Shown here piece by piece: positions 7,745-16,099 of a stretch of 64,000 bases of DNA. Made by a program: the position numbers and the translations under genes. Positions within the stretch are counted from its first letter, which is position 1, and the number at the start of each line of letters is the position of its first letter. The DNA lies in NCBI RefSeq assembly GCF_010882175.1, contig NZ_WKLH01000003.1, positions 1 through 64,000 on the forward strand, read 5' to 3'. The notes beneath the pieces were generated by a model, which worked only from the letters and a program-made list of their open reading frames with translations, searched no databases and was not told the origin of the DNA. The stretch is from Mangrovibacterium lignilyticum. Its GTDB lineage: Bacteria; Bacteroidota; Bacteroidia; Bacteroidales; Prolixibacteraceae.

Positions 7745-7937
7745 AGGATATCGATTTAAAGCCAATTCCACTTCGGCAGGTTTTACTTCGTAAGTACTCC
7801 TGAGCCAAAGCAGAATCGGACATCAAACAACACCGGACCAACGCTCTGTTCTTCCCTAATTAATACCCATACTTGCGGCCCGGTATTAAAAACTTGTTTA
7901 GCTATCATGGCATCCTGTACGCTCATTTCGATTACTA

Positions 7938-8510
7938 TTATGGTGATGCAGTGCTTTCGCCTGCAACACCGGCTGTTGTATCGTAAGTGGCAGAGACCGT
8001 AACCTTTACCACCTCAGCGATGTTCTTAATCAGGATGCGCGGTATCTTTACCCTGTGATCGGCCAGCGCCACCGGAAAATCGGCCGTCGCGACCAACTTT
8101 CCGTCAGCGGAGTTTATTTTTCCTTTCACAAGGTAACTTTTTGTCACACCATGAATCGTCAGTTCACCGCGGACCGTGACCGCCTGGCTACCTGAAAAAT
8201 CAGGATCAATGTTTTCTCCGAATTTTCCCTTGAACTCGGCATAAGGAAACTTTTCACTCTCGAGGTAGTTCTCATTGAAATGCTCCTGCATCAGTTTCTT
8301 TTCAAACTCAAAACTGCGAATCGACACGTTGAAATAGACCACCCCTGATTGGAGATTCAAAGCCGAAAGCCCCTGGTTGCTGACGGCATAAATATCCTCA
8401 ATGGGAGCCTCCGAGAAAAAACTCAGTTTAACATCGGTCGACTTCAGGATTTGTGCCGGAGCAACGCCGCTTGACAAAAACGCCAGACAGAAGAGCAGTA
8501 ACAGTTTCAT
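7938..8510 (-). CDS. YceI family periplasmic protein
   Basis: A lipocalin-like YceI beta-barrel of about 190 residues; family members bind isoprenoid or other amphiphilic ligands in the periplasm. MKLLLLFCLAFLSSG at the start is a signal peptide; the longer frame to 8561 overlaps the upstream gene and is rejected. Diagnostic segments are VYFNVSIRSFEFEKKLMQEHF, NYLESEKFPYAEFKG and VRGELTIHGVTKSYLVKG, followed by DFPVALADHRVKIP. It lies 16 bp after a cytochrome-like lipoprotein gene, suggesting co-transcription. In other bacteria YceI genes often sit beside cytochromes, which fits here. Confidence 0.92.
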   Translation of the reverse strand: MKLLLLFCLAFLSSGVAPAQILKSTDVKLSFFSEAPIEDIYAVSNQGLSALNLQSGVVYFNVSIRSFEFEKKLMQEHFNENYLESEKFPYAEFKGKFGENIDPDFSGSQAVTVRGELTIHGVTKSYLVKGKINSADGKLVATADFPVALADHRVKIPRILIKNIAEVVKVTVSATYDTTAGVAGESTASP

Positions 8511-8526
8511 CAGTAAACCTCCTTTC

Positions 8527-8904
8527 TTAGTTTTGAGGAGCACAGTTCCTAATCCATACATTTAGAGAATCACGAACTGCCTTTGGCAACGGTGCATTCC
8601 CCTGAGGCATGTCGGCATTGTCCGGTATCACCCGGACGAAGAATTTATCAACGTAAGGCAAAACGCCACTGTAAGTTGAAAAATCTCCGGGCCCCTGTGA
8701 ATTTCCCGTATGATGACATTCGATGCAATACATGTTTAAAACACCAGCCACATAATTATTGTAGGTCACATCCATTCCCGGAAATTCGGGAGTACATTCA
8801 TTACTCGGGTTACCGTCAATTTCAGACTCAAATTCGGAAGCCGAATTCGAACAGCCTGCCAGGAAGATCACAATGCCAATCAGCAATAATTTTGATTTTT
8901 TCAT
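8527..8904 (-). CDS. Small c-type cytochrome-like lipoprotein
   Basis: A 125-residue exported lipoprotein (LLIGIVIFLAGC, Cys17 in the lipobox) with one heme-attachment motif, CIECH, near residue 65 and a plausible axial Met in DNADMPQGNAPL. The spacing and the final VRDSLNVWIRNCAPQN helix fit the compact cytochrome c domain often found in Bacteroidota lipoproteins. It would carry electrons at the outer periplasmic membrane face. It sits between CHRD and YceI genes in one direction, with short gaps. The electron partner is unknown. Confidence 0.8.
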   Translation of the reverse strand: MKKSKLLLIGIVIFLAGCSNSASEFESEIDGNPSNECTPEFPGMDVTYNNYVAGVLNMYCIECHHTGNSQGPGDFSTYSGVLPYVDKFFVRVIPDNADMPQGNAPLPKAVRDSLNVWIRNCAPQN

Positions 8905-8922
8905 CGATGTTTTGTTTTCAGG

Positions 8923-9429
8923 TTAATAGCCTCCGCCACCTCCGGATCCACCGCCGCCGGAACTCTTCCTCTCGAATGTGGCAAGAATTTCACCGGAAGG
9001 ATAACCGCTTGTATGTATCTGAATGTAAATTTTACCGGCGCCTAAATCGCTGGCCTGAGCTGTAGTTAAGGATATTGTTCCGCTAACCGATCCTGACGTT
9101 GCATCAGGAAAGCCGGTAATTTCCTCCAGAATCGGCCCGGCATCGTGAAAGTGCATGGCCGCAGCATTCGATCCCAACCCGCTCCAGTTCGCTGAATAAG
9201 ACAACATCATGGTCGTTGCGTTAAAAGTGCCCGATACCGATCCGGTTGCTGAAGTCGTAACCGCATCACTCGATTTCTCAAAAGTCCCGGTATAACTAAC
9301 TGTTGTTGTTGACCCCATGTCGTCATCATCATCTTTACTACACGCGGTAAAAAAGCCGACAAACAGTACAAAACAAAAAAGCAGCATTGGAACAGGCCAA
9401 TTTTTAAAATATCGCATAATCGTTTTCAT
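8923..9429 (-). CDS. CHRD domain lipoprotein
   Basis: A 168-residue protein with a lipoprotein signal ending in GFFTAC, then an acidic KDDDDD linker and a CHRD domain. The domain shows the typical AAMHFHDAGP and IYIQIHTSGYPSGEILATF strands. CHRD domains derive their name from chordin and in bacteria occur in secreted or surface proteins of unknown function. The C terminus is an unusual Gly/Ser tail ending in Tyr. It is the first gene of the leftward set with cytochrome c, YceI and DUF5777. A GTAAC pair 11 bp apart about 210 bp upstream might link it to phosphate control, weakly. Confidence 0.88.
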   Translation of the reverse strand: MKTIMRYFKNWPVPMLLFCFVLFVGFFTACSKDDDDDMGSTTTVSYTGTFEKSSDAVTTSATGSVSGTFNATTMMLSYSANWSGLGSNAAAMHFHDAGPILEEITGFPDATSGSVSGTISLTTAQASDLGAGKIYIQIHTSGYPSGEILATFERKSSGGGGSGGGGGY

Positions 9430-9822
9430 AACATCAATTTTTAAGCGTTCATAAATGAAGTTTTAAGAGAAATGCTAAAAAGCGTTTCTCAGGGAACGAT
9501 CGTTTCTATTAAAGAATACGGAGGGAAAATGCGTGGCGCTGCCTGATAAAATACTTTTTTGTCTTTTTCTTGTTTTGCGAAGGCAACCTTCCCGTTCGGG
9601 ACATTCCATGATCTGAAGCAAGATTTTGGACCCAAAAACCTGTTACAAAATTGTTACAAGGTGAAACACGGTTCATTTAAAGAACCGGATTATGCAATTT
9701 TTCTTACAAATATTTCAGCAATGAAACATTTTTGCAACAACATGTAAAAAGCTGTATTTACGGCCATTACACGCAAACAATTCAGCAACAAAACACGTAA
9801 CAACAACGAAATTAATCGTTTT
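9430..9822. other. Divergent intergenic region between CHRD operon and phosphate porin
   Basis: No gene was seen. It should hold the CHRD operon promoter. A direct repeat TGTTAC at 9641 and 9652 (11 bp apart; GTAACA on the minus strand) resembles the Pho-box-like repeats elsewhere and faces the CHRD operon. Otherwise AT-rich, with no strong hairpin. Confidence 0.4.
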
Positions 9823-9867
9823 GTAATCTTTTAGTAATCCACCTGTAACGAAATAGATCTTGATTTG
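9823..9867 (+). promoter_or_regulatory. Candidate Pho box and -7 element of the porin-pst operon
   Basis: GTAATC at 9823, GTAATC at 9834 and GTAACG at 9845 are direct repeats exactly 11 bp apart, the phasing used by PhoB dimers in other bacteria. TTGATTTG at 9860-9867, 15 bp from the start of the last repeat, is a near match to TAnnTTTG. No good TTTG -33 box is present, which fits an activator-dependent promoter. Confidence 0.65.
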
Positions 9868-9917
9868 CTTCCGAATTCTGTCAAAGGGATTTAAGTATAA
9901 TTCAATCTTAAGTATAT

Positions 9918-10904
9918 ATGAAAAGCAAAGTATTGTTAACATTTGCCATGCTATGCATGGGTCTAATTGGTATGTCACAGACATCAGAAGAATTTAAACC
10001 AGAAGGTAAGATGTACGGAGCGGTTTTCACAAACTTTTACACCACAATCTCTGACGGAGAATCTGCCTCAGGTTTTAACCTCACTCGTTTGGAACTTGGC
10101 TACAAGTACCAATTCAGCACTACATTATCAGCCAAAGCTTGTTTCGACATTGAAAATCCAAAAGACGGAGGGAGTCTGGATTTTACAGCTTTCGCCCGTA
10201 ACGCTTACCTCGAATACAGCGACAAAGGTTTCACCGTTGATTTCGGTGTAATCACAGCCAACGCATTTAACTTACAGGAAAACTATTGGGGATATCGCTA
10301 TGTTTCCAAATCTTTCCAAGACTTATATAAGTACAGCTCAAGCCGCGACCTCGGGGTTAAAGCAGCCTACAAATTCAACAAAGCGATCAGCGCCGATGTA
10401 TTTATTGCCAACGGCGAAGGCTACAAAAGCATGCAAAAAGACAGTGCACTGCGTGTTGGATTCGGAGCAACCGTTCACCCGGTTGAAAAGATGACCCTTC
10501 GTGCTTATTACGATTTCATCAGCAAAGACGAAACAATGAGCACTCTGGCACTTTTTGCCGGATACGCAACCGAACAATTCTCGATTGGTTTTGAATACAA
10601 CCAAAGAAACAACACATCGTTTGTTGCCGGAGAAGACCAAAGCGGTATTTCAACTTATTTCAAGTATAAACCATCTAAGAAAGTCTCAGTATTTGGCCGT
10701 TACGACCAACGCATGTCGAAAGACGACTGGAATACAGCCGGCGACGGAGGTGTGAAATACGACGGAAGCCTTTTCATTGCGGGTATGGAATACAACCCGG
10801 TAAAAGGAGTTCGCCTTGCACCAACGCTAACCGGATGGAGCCCTGCAGAAGATGGTCAGCCATTCACAACAGGACTTTTATTGAATTGCGAAATTAAATT
10901 CTAA
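9918..10904 (+). CDS. Phosphate-selective porin O/P-like outer-membrane protein
   Basis: A 328-residue protein with a signal peptide (cleaved near GMSQ) and a beta-barrel of about 16 strands ending in CEIKF. The pattern LTRLELGYKYQFSTTLSAKA, DFGVITANAF and GVRLAPTLTGW is that of the OprO/OprP-like porins found in Bacteroidota beside pst genes. It would let phosphate or polyphosphate across the outer membrane. It starts the putative operon porin-pstS-pstC-pstA-pstB-phoU, 12 bp before pstS, behind three Pho-box-like repeats. Substrate selectivity is inferred from location. Confidence 0.85.
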   Translation: MKSKVLLTFAMLCMGLIGMSQTSEEFKPEGKMYGAVFTNFYTTISDGESASGFNLTRLELGYKYQFSTTLSAKACFDIENPKDGGSLDFTAFARNAYLEYSDKGFTVDFGVITANAFNLQENYWGYRYVSKSFQDLYKYSSSRDLGVKAAYKFNKAISADVFIANGEGYKSMQKDSALRVGFGATVHPVEKMTLRAYYDFISKDETMSTLALFAGYATEQFSIGFEYNQRNNTSFVAGEDQSGISTYFKYKPSKKVSVFGRYDQRMSKDDWNTAGDGGVKYDGSLFIAGMEYNPVKGVRLAPTLTGWSPAEDGQPFTTGLLLNCEIKF

Positions 10905-10916
10905 TAGAAAATTATC

Positions 10917-11978
10917 ATGAGAAAATTATTGACCTTCGTTTTAGCGGCCGCATTGTTGAGCAGCTGTTCAAACTCAGCAAAAAAATCGGCTGAAGGTGAA
11001 AAAAGTAGTGTCAACCTGACGGCAGCAGGAGCAACCTTCCCGCTTCCATTTTACAACATGGTTTTCAAAAAGTATGGTGATGAAACAGGAGCACAGGTTA
11101 CCTACGGTGGTATCGGTTCCGGTGGTGGCATCCGCAGCCTGAAAGACCAGGTTGTTGACTTCGGTGCTACCGATGGCTTTTTGTCTGACGATAAACTGGC
11201 AGAAATGCCGGGTGAAGTATTGCACATCCCTACTTGTATGGGAGCTGTTGTCATTGCCTTCAACATTCCGGGAGTGGATTCTCTGAAATTATCAAACGCC
11301 TTGTTGGAAAAAATCTTCATGGGTGAGATCACCAAATGGGATGATGCAGCAATTAAAGCCAACAACGAAGGAACAACATTGCCGGGCATGGACATCACTG
11401 TTGTGCATCGTTCAGACGGTAGTGGTACTACTCAAATTTTCTCTGACTTCATGACCAAAATCAGCGAGAAGTGGGCTAGCCAGGTAGGTGTTGGAAAATC
11501 GTTGAACTGGCCGGTTGGTATGGGCGCTAAAGGTAACCCGGGAGTTGCCGGAACCATCAGCCAAACTGAAGGAGCTATCGGTTACATCGGATCTGAATTC
11601 GCTTTCGCTCAAAAAATCTCAATGGCGAAAGTTGAAAACAGCAGCGGTGCCTACGTTTTGCCTAGTATCGAAAGTATCAGTGCTGCTGCAAAAGGCGACA
11701 TTCCTAACGATACCCGCATCATGTTGACCAACTCTTCTGATCCGGATTCATATCCAATCAGCGGATTTACCTGGATCATCCTTTACAAGGAACAAAACTA
11801 CAATGGTCGCACAGAAGCACAAGCCAAACAAACTGTTGACCTGCTGAAATGGTTAATGAGCCCAAAAGCTCAGGACGAAGCAGCGAAAGTACATTACGCT
11901 CCGCTTCCCGCATTAGCAGTTGAAAAAGCAAAAGCTATTCTGAGCACCGTAACATTCGGCGGTAAACCAATCGAATAA
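10917..11978 (+). CDS. pstS: Phosphate ABC transporter substrate-binding protein
   Basis: The periplasmic phosphate-binding component, here a lipoprotein: the signal ends in ALLSSC with Cys at about residue 17. The family segments are clear: LTAAGATFPLPFYNMVF, YGGIGSGGGIRSL, VDFGATDGFLS, and the phosphate-contacting VVHRSDGSGTTQIFSDF with Arg, Ser and Thr ligands. NWPVGMGAKGNPGVAGT follows. Length (353) is normal. It lies between the porin and the permease genes. A hairpin just after the stop could raise PstS over the membrane parts. Confidence 0.97.
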   Translation: MRKLLTFVLAAALLSSCSNSAKKSAEGEKSSVNLTAAGATFPLPFYNMVFKKYGDETGAQVTYGGIGSGGGIRSLKDQVVDFGATDGFLSDDKLAEMPGEVLHIPTCMGAVVIAFNIPGVDSLKLSNALLEKIFMGEITKWDDAAIKANNEGTTLPGMDITVVHRSDGSGTTQIFSDFMTKISEKWASQVGVGKSLNWPVGMGAKGNPGVAGTISQTEGAIGYIGSEFAFAQKISMAKVENSSGAYVLPSIESISAAAKGDIPNDTRIMLTNSSDPDSYPISGFTWIILYKEQNYNGRTEAQAKQTVDLLKWLMSPKAQDEAAKVHYAPLPALAVEKAKAILSTVTFGGKPIE

Positions 11979-11997
11979 TACACCATGAATGAGCTAA

Positions 11998-12048
11998 GGG
12001 TAGCGGGTACACGAATCGACATACGAATATCAGTACCGCAAACTACCC
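11998..12048 (+). promoter_or_regulatory. Intercistronic hairpin after pstS
   Basis: GGGTAG (11998-12003) and CTACCC (12043-12048), with inner CGGGTAC/GTACCG pairing, form a long stem without a T-run. It is likely an mRNA-stabilising or attenuating structure that favours PstS over PstC. Confidence 0.5.
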
Positions 12049-12085
12049 GGCGTTAAACCGGAATTTGAAACTTGAATACTTTAAG

Positions 12086-12940
12086 ATGAATAGTGATAGA
12101 ATCACACGAATAGTTTTATCCCTGGTCTCATTCATTATTGTCATAGTGGCTGCAGGAATGGTCTACTCATTAATTGAGGGGTCCATTCCTGCAATCAAAA
12201 CTTTCGGATGGAAGTTTATATTCTCCAACAATTGGGATCCGACAAGCGGGAGAGAGAATTACGGCGCACTGCCATTCATCGCCGGTACGATGATTACATC
12301 GATTCTGGCTTTGCTGATCAGCTTGCCCCTCTCCTTTTCAACGTCCTTGTTTCTGGGAGAATATTTCAAAGGAACCCGTGTCGCCCGCATCCTAAACATG
12401 CTGGTTGATTTGTTAGCAGGGATTCCATCTATCGTGTATGGTTTGTGGGGTTTTTACGTCCTGCGCCCCTTGATGATCGATCTCGGAATCGGCAACCAGG
12501 GGTTTGGCGTTTTCACTTCCAGCGTCATCCTCGCCATCATGATTATTCCTTATGCCACATCGTTAAGTAACGAGATCATTGCGATGGTCCCGAACGATTT
12601 GAAAGAAGCCGCATATTCACTAGGAGCTACCCGTTTAGAGGTTATCCAAACGGTTACCATCCCCAATGCCCATTCCGGAATTATTGCCGGTTACATTTTA
12701 TCCTTTGGTCGTGCGTTGGGTGAAACCATGGCCGTGACCATGCTTATTGGTAACTCCAACAAAGTACCCGACAGCCTTTTCGGAACCGGAAACTCCATGG
12801 CCAGTGTTATTGCCAACCAGTTTGGCGAAGCCGACGGATTAAAATTGAGCTCCCTGATTGCCATCGGGCTGCTACTTTTCCTCATCACCGGAATTGTAAA
12901 TGCCTTGGGAAAACTGATCATTAAACGAATGACCAGGTAA
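12086..12940 (+). CDS. pstC: Phosphate ABC transporter permease
   Basis: An inner-membrane permease subunit pairing with PstA. About six transmembrane helices are visible, the first at residues 10-30. The EAA loop reads NDLKEAAYSLGATRLEVIQTVTIPNA, and GRALGETMAVTMLIGN follows, the usual PstC signature. The start is taken at ATG 12086 (MNSDRITR). An upstream in-frame TTG at 12065 would add seven residues and is less likely. The gene is 107 bp from pstS, separated by a hairpin, and 40 bp from pstA. Confidence 0.96.
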   Translation: MNSDRITRIVLSLVSFIIVIVAAGMVYSLIEGSIPAIKTFGWKFIFSNNWDPTSGRENYGALPFIAGTMITSILALLISLPLSFSTSLFLGEYFKGTRVARILNMLVDLLAGIPSIVYGLWGFYVLRPLMIDLGIGNQGFGVFTSSVILAIMIIPYATSLSNEIIAMVPNDLKEAAYSLGATRLEVIQTVTIPNAHSGIIAGYILSFGRALGETMAVTMLIGNSNKVPDSLFGTGNSMASVIANQFGEADGLKLSSLIAIGLLLFLITGIVNALGKLIIKRMTR

Positions 12941-12980
12941 GCCGGAAACAGACAAACAAGCAAACACAACAGACGAAAAC

Positions 12981-13868
12981 GTGAACGCCGCAAAAAACAT
13001 ACAGATTCAGGATATTTCGAAAAGACGAATATTGAAGGACAAAATTGTTCTCGGCCTCGTCATTCTCCTTTCACTGATCACCATTTCACCAATCATTTTG
13101 ATTATTGGGGAACTGATCATGAAAGGCTACCGGCAAATCAGCCTCGACTTCCTGATTCAGAATACGCCCGATACCTACTCGGCCATGACAGCGATCGCCA
13201 ACGGCGAACGGATTCCCGGTGGAATTGCCAACGGGATTATTGGCTCATTGATTATGGTCGCCATGGCTGCGATTATCGCGATTCCCCTGGGAGTTATTAC
13301 AGGTGTTTACCTGTACGAAAACCCCGGAAAACGCATGGCAAATTTCACCCGCAATATCTCCGATATTCTACAGGGTGTGCCATCCATCGTTTTAGGTTTG
13401 ATTTCCTATTTGTGGGTGGTGAAACATATCACCAACGGATATTCAGCTTTGGCAGGTAGCGCCTCATTGGCCATTATGATGTTGCCCATGATTGTCCGCT
13501 CGACCGAGGAAACCTTGAAAATGATTCCCGACAGTTTAAAAGAAGCTGCCTTGGCGCTCGGAACCCCCTACCATAAAGTCATATTCCGGGTACTCATCCC
13601 CACCGGTTTTAGTGGAATGCTAACTGGTATTTTACTGGGTATCTCGAGGGTTTTAGGCGAAACAGCACCGTTGATGCTCACTGCCCTGGGGAGCTCCATG
13701 ATTAACACGAACATCACCAAACCCACCAGCGCGATGCCGCTGCTGATCTGGGAATTTTATAACGACCCGAACATGATCGACCTCATTTGGAGCTCGTCTC
13801 TGATGTTGATGATTATGGTTCTCTTACTAAATATCATATCGAAGCAGATTGCTGGCAAACGAAGATAA
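12981..13868 (+). CDS. pstA: Phosphate ABC transporter permease
   Basis: The second permease of the high-affinity phosphate importer. It begins with GTG (residues [11 protein letters not shown]) because no suitable ATG is present. It has about six helices, an EAA loop [21 protein letters not shown], and [18 protein letters not shown], typical of PstA. Length 295 residues. The stop at 13868 is 16 bp before the pstB start, consistent with one transcript. Confidence 0.96.
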   Translation: MNAAKNIQIQDISKRRILKDKIVLGLVILLSLITISPIILIIGELIMKGYRQISLDFLIQNTPDTYSAMTAIANGERIPGGIANGIIGSLIMVAMAAIIAIPLGVITGVYLYENPGKRMANFTRNISDILQGVPSIVLGLISYLWVVKHITNGYSALAGSASLAIMMLPMIVRSTEETLKMIPDSLKEAALALGTPYHKVIFRVLIPTGFSGMLTGILLGISRVLGETAPLMLTALGSSMINTNITKPTSAMPLLIWEFYNDPNMIDLIWSSSLMLMIMVLLLNIISKQIAGKRR

Positions 13869-13884
13869 AAACGGACACAAAAAG

Positions 13885-14664
13885 ATGACAGATACAATTG
13901 CTGATATAAAGAATCCGGCCCTGTCGATTGACAACCTTTCCATTTGGTACGACAAAAACAAGGCGGTAAAGAATGTCTCGGTCGAGATTAAAAAGAATAC
14001 GGTTACAGCAATCATGGGACCATCGGGTTGCGGAAAAAGTACCCTGCTACGGGCGCTCAACCGTATGCATGAACTGTATGACAATATCACCACCGAAGGC
14101 AAAGTGTTGATTCATGACGATAATATTTACGACATGTCAACCATCAAGCTGCGCCGCGAAATGGGGATGGTCTTTCAGCGTCCCAACCCGTTCCCGACCA
14201 TGAGCATTTACGAAAATGTTATTGCCGGTTACAAGCTGAATGGCATCCGACTGAAAAAGAAAGAAAAGGATGAGATCGTTGAACGTTCGTTGCGCGATGT
14301 AGCGCTTTGGGACGAAGTAAAAGATTCGCTTCACAAAAAGGGAACATTCCTTTCCGGTGGGCAGCAACAACGCTTGTGTATTGCACGGGCACTGGCCTTC
14401 GGACCTGAAATTATCCTGATGGACGAACCGACTTCGGCACTCGACCCAATTGCAACGTCAAAAATCGAAGACCTTTTAGTGAAGCTCAAAGAAAGCTACA
14501 CCATCATCCTGGTCACCCACAACATGACACAAGCAGCCCGCATTTCAGATTACTCATTATTTATGTATCTTGGTGAGTTAGTGGAATACGGAAAAACAAA
14601 AAATATGTTTACCAATCCGAAAGACCCGAGAACAGAGCAATACTTAACCGGAAAGTTCGGTTAA
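13885..14664 (+). CDS. pstB: Phosphate ABC transporter ATP-binding protein
   Basis: The ATPase that drives the Pst importer. Walker A is [17 protein letters not shown] near residue 40. The Q-loop region reads [19 protein letters not shown], the ABC signature [15 protein letters not shown], and Walker [14 protein letters not shown], followed by the switch His in LVTHNM. These, with RPNPFP, mark PstB specifically. The ATG at 13885 ([10 protein letters not shown]) is chosen over an upstream start that overlaps pstA. Confidence 0.98.
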   Translation: MTDTIADIKNPALSIDNLSIWYDKNKAVKNVSVEIKKNTVTAIMGPSGCGKSTLLRALNRMHELYDNITTEGKVLIHDDNIYDMSTIKLRREMGMVFQRPNPFPTMSIYENVIAGYKLNGIRLKKKEKDEIVERSLRDVALWDEVKDSLHKKGTFLSGGQQQRLCIARALAFGPEIILMDEPTSALDPIATSKIEDLLVKLKESYTIILVTHNMTQAARISDYSLFMYLGELVEYGKTKNMFTNPKDPRTEQYLTGKFG

Positions 14665-14696
14665 TCTCCATTCATTAAACTTAAAAAATTTCGATC

Positions 14697-15383
14697 ATGA
14701 CCATAAAAAAAGACGAGGCAATTCAAAGCATTTTAGATGATTTTGAAAAACTGGCCAACATTGTCTTAGAACAATTGGACTTTATGGAACAAATCATCAC
14801 CTCGGGTGATTTAACTGTTTCAGATGAAGTTTTGACCTTTCTTGTCAAGAATGAAAGCGACATTAACAAGATGGAGGTTAAGCTGAGCGATAAAATCGTC
14901 AACACCATCGTCCTGCAAAATCCGGTCGCATCCGAGCTCCGGAAACTGATGTCGTGCTACCGGATCCTGATCAACCTGGAACGTATTGGCGACCGCGTGA
15001 TCAATTTTTCCAACTTCATCAAAAAGATCAAAGATCCTGATTTATACAATTCGTTTCATGAAGTGTTTACGAATACCGCTATCCACAGTGTCGAAATGGT
15101 GCGCAAGTCCCTTTGGGCATTCTCAAACGATGATCGCGAATTAGCGATTTGGACGATTAAGAACGACGACATCATGGATGAGGTTAACGGGAAACTACTG
15201 AAGAAATTGGTCAAAAAAGCCAACAACGCAGAAACCAATAAAAATCTGCTGACCAGTATGATCACCATGAAAGAAATGATGAGCAATATTGAACGAATTG
15301 GAGACTATGCGACAAACATTGCAGAAGCCGCCATTTATTCAATCGAAGGAAAAGATATAAGACACCACAATATTGAAGAGTAA
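14697..15383 (+). CDS. phoU: Phosphate-specific transport system accessory protein
   Basis: A cytoplasmic helical protein of two PhoU domains (about residues 15-105 and 120-215). Each has the metal-binding E/DxxxD-type helices, for example INLERIGDRVINFSNFI and SNIERIGDYATNIAEAA. PhoU links the Pst importer to PhoR and keeps the regulon off when phosphate is plentiful. Length (228) is normal. It follows pstB by 32 bp, and its stop nearly touches the start of the response-regulator gene, so all three signalling proteins are probably made together. Confidence 0.96.
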   Translation: MTIKKDEAIQSILDDFEKLANIVLEQLDFMEQIITSGDLTVSDEVLTFLVKNESDINKMEVKLSDKIVNTIVLQNPVASELRKLMSCYRILINLERIGDRVINFSNFIKKIKDPDLYNSFHEVFTNTAIHSVEMVRKSLWAFSNDDRELAIWTIKNDDIMDEVNGKLLKKLVKKANNAETNKNLLTSMITMKEMMSNIERIGDYATNIAEAAIYSIEGKDIRHHNIEE

Positions 15384-15384
15384 A

Positions 15385-16065
15385 ATGGATTTTATACCAA
15401 AAATATTAATTGTCGACGACGAGCAGGATTTACGGGAAATTCTTCAATTTAACCTATCCAGCGAAGGATTTCAAATTGATGTAGCTGCTTCAGCTGAAGA
15501 AGCCTTAACCAAACCTCTGGAAACGTATCATCTCATCCTGCTGGATGTTATGATGGGCGGAATGTCCGGTTATAAAATGGCTGATTTGGTCAGAAAAGAA
15601 CATCAACTGGATGTGCCAATCATTTTCCTGACCGCAAAAACCTCCGAAAATGACCTGCTGACAGGCTTCAACGTTGGAGGCGACGACTACATTATCAAGC
15701 CGTTTTCAATCAAGGAAGTCATTGTTCGTATTAAAGCTATCCTGAAAAGGGGAAGAACAACCGAACAACCATCTACCACCCTGGAATGCGACACCATGAA
15801 AGTAGATATCGACCGGAAAACAGTAACAATCGATAACGAATCCGTCAGCCTGACAAGAAAAGAGTTCGAGATTCTGATTTTGCTGCTTCGGAATAAAGGT
15901 AAATTTATTAGCCGGCAGGAAATTCTGGATCGCATATGGAGCAACGACGTTATTGTAACAGAGCGAAATGTCGATGTAAACATTGCCCGGTTACGCAAAA
16001 AAATAGGCCTCTACGGAAGCCAGATCGTAGGCCGCTCCGGTTACGGATACTGCTTTGAAAAATAG
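15385..16065 (+). CDS. phoB: PhoB-like winged-helix response regulator
   Basis: An OmpR/PhoB-family regulator of 226 residues. The receiver has the acidic pair DDE at 11-13, the phosphoacceptor Asp54 in LILLDVMMGG, and Lys in FLTAKTS. The C-terminal winged helix has SLTRKEFEILILLLRNKGK and VIVTERNVDVNIARLRKK. The frame extends to an upstream TTG inside phoU, but ATG 15385, one base after the phoU stop, is the natural start. With PhoR next door it is the likely factor binding the 11-bp repeats found in this region. Confidence 0.93.
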   Translation: MDFIPKILIVDDEQDLREILQFNLSSEGFQIDVAASAEEALTKPLETYHLILLDVMMGGMSGYKMADLVRKEHQLDVPIIFLTAKTSENDLLTGFNVGGDDYIIKPFSIKEVIVRIKAILKRGRTTEQPSTTLECDTMKVDIDRKTVTIDNESVSLTRKEFEILILLLRNKGKFISRQEILDRIWSNDVIVTERNVDVNIARLRKKIGLYGSQIVGRSGYGYCFEK

Positions 16066-16099
16066 ATCATTGCTTAACAACATTTAAAACATTTTAGCC

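Noticed and set aside
15373-15384. Upstream TTG start for the PhoB-like regulator
   Set aside because: It lies inside phoU and adds only MKSK; the ATG just after the phoU stop is the simpler start.
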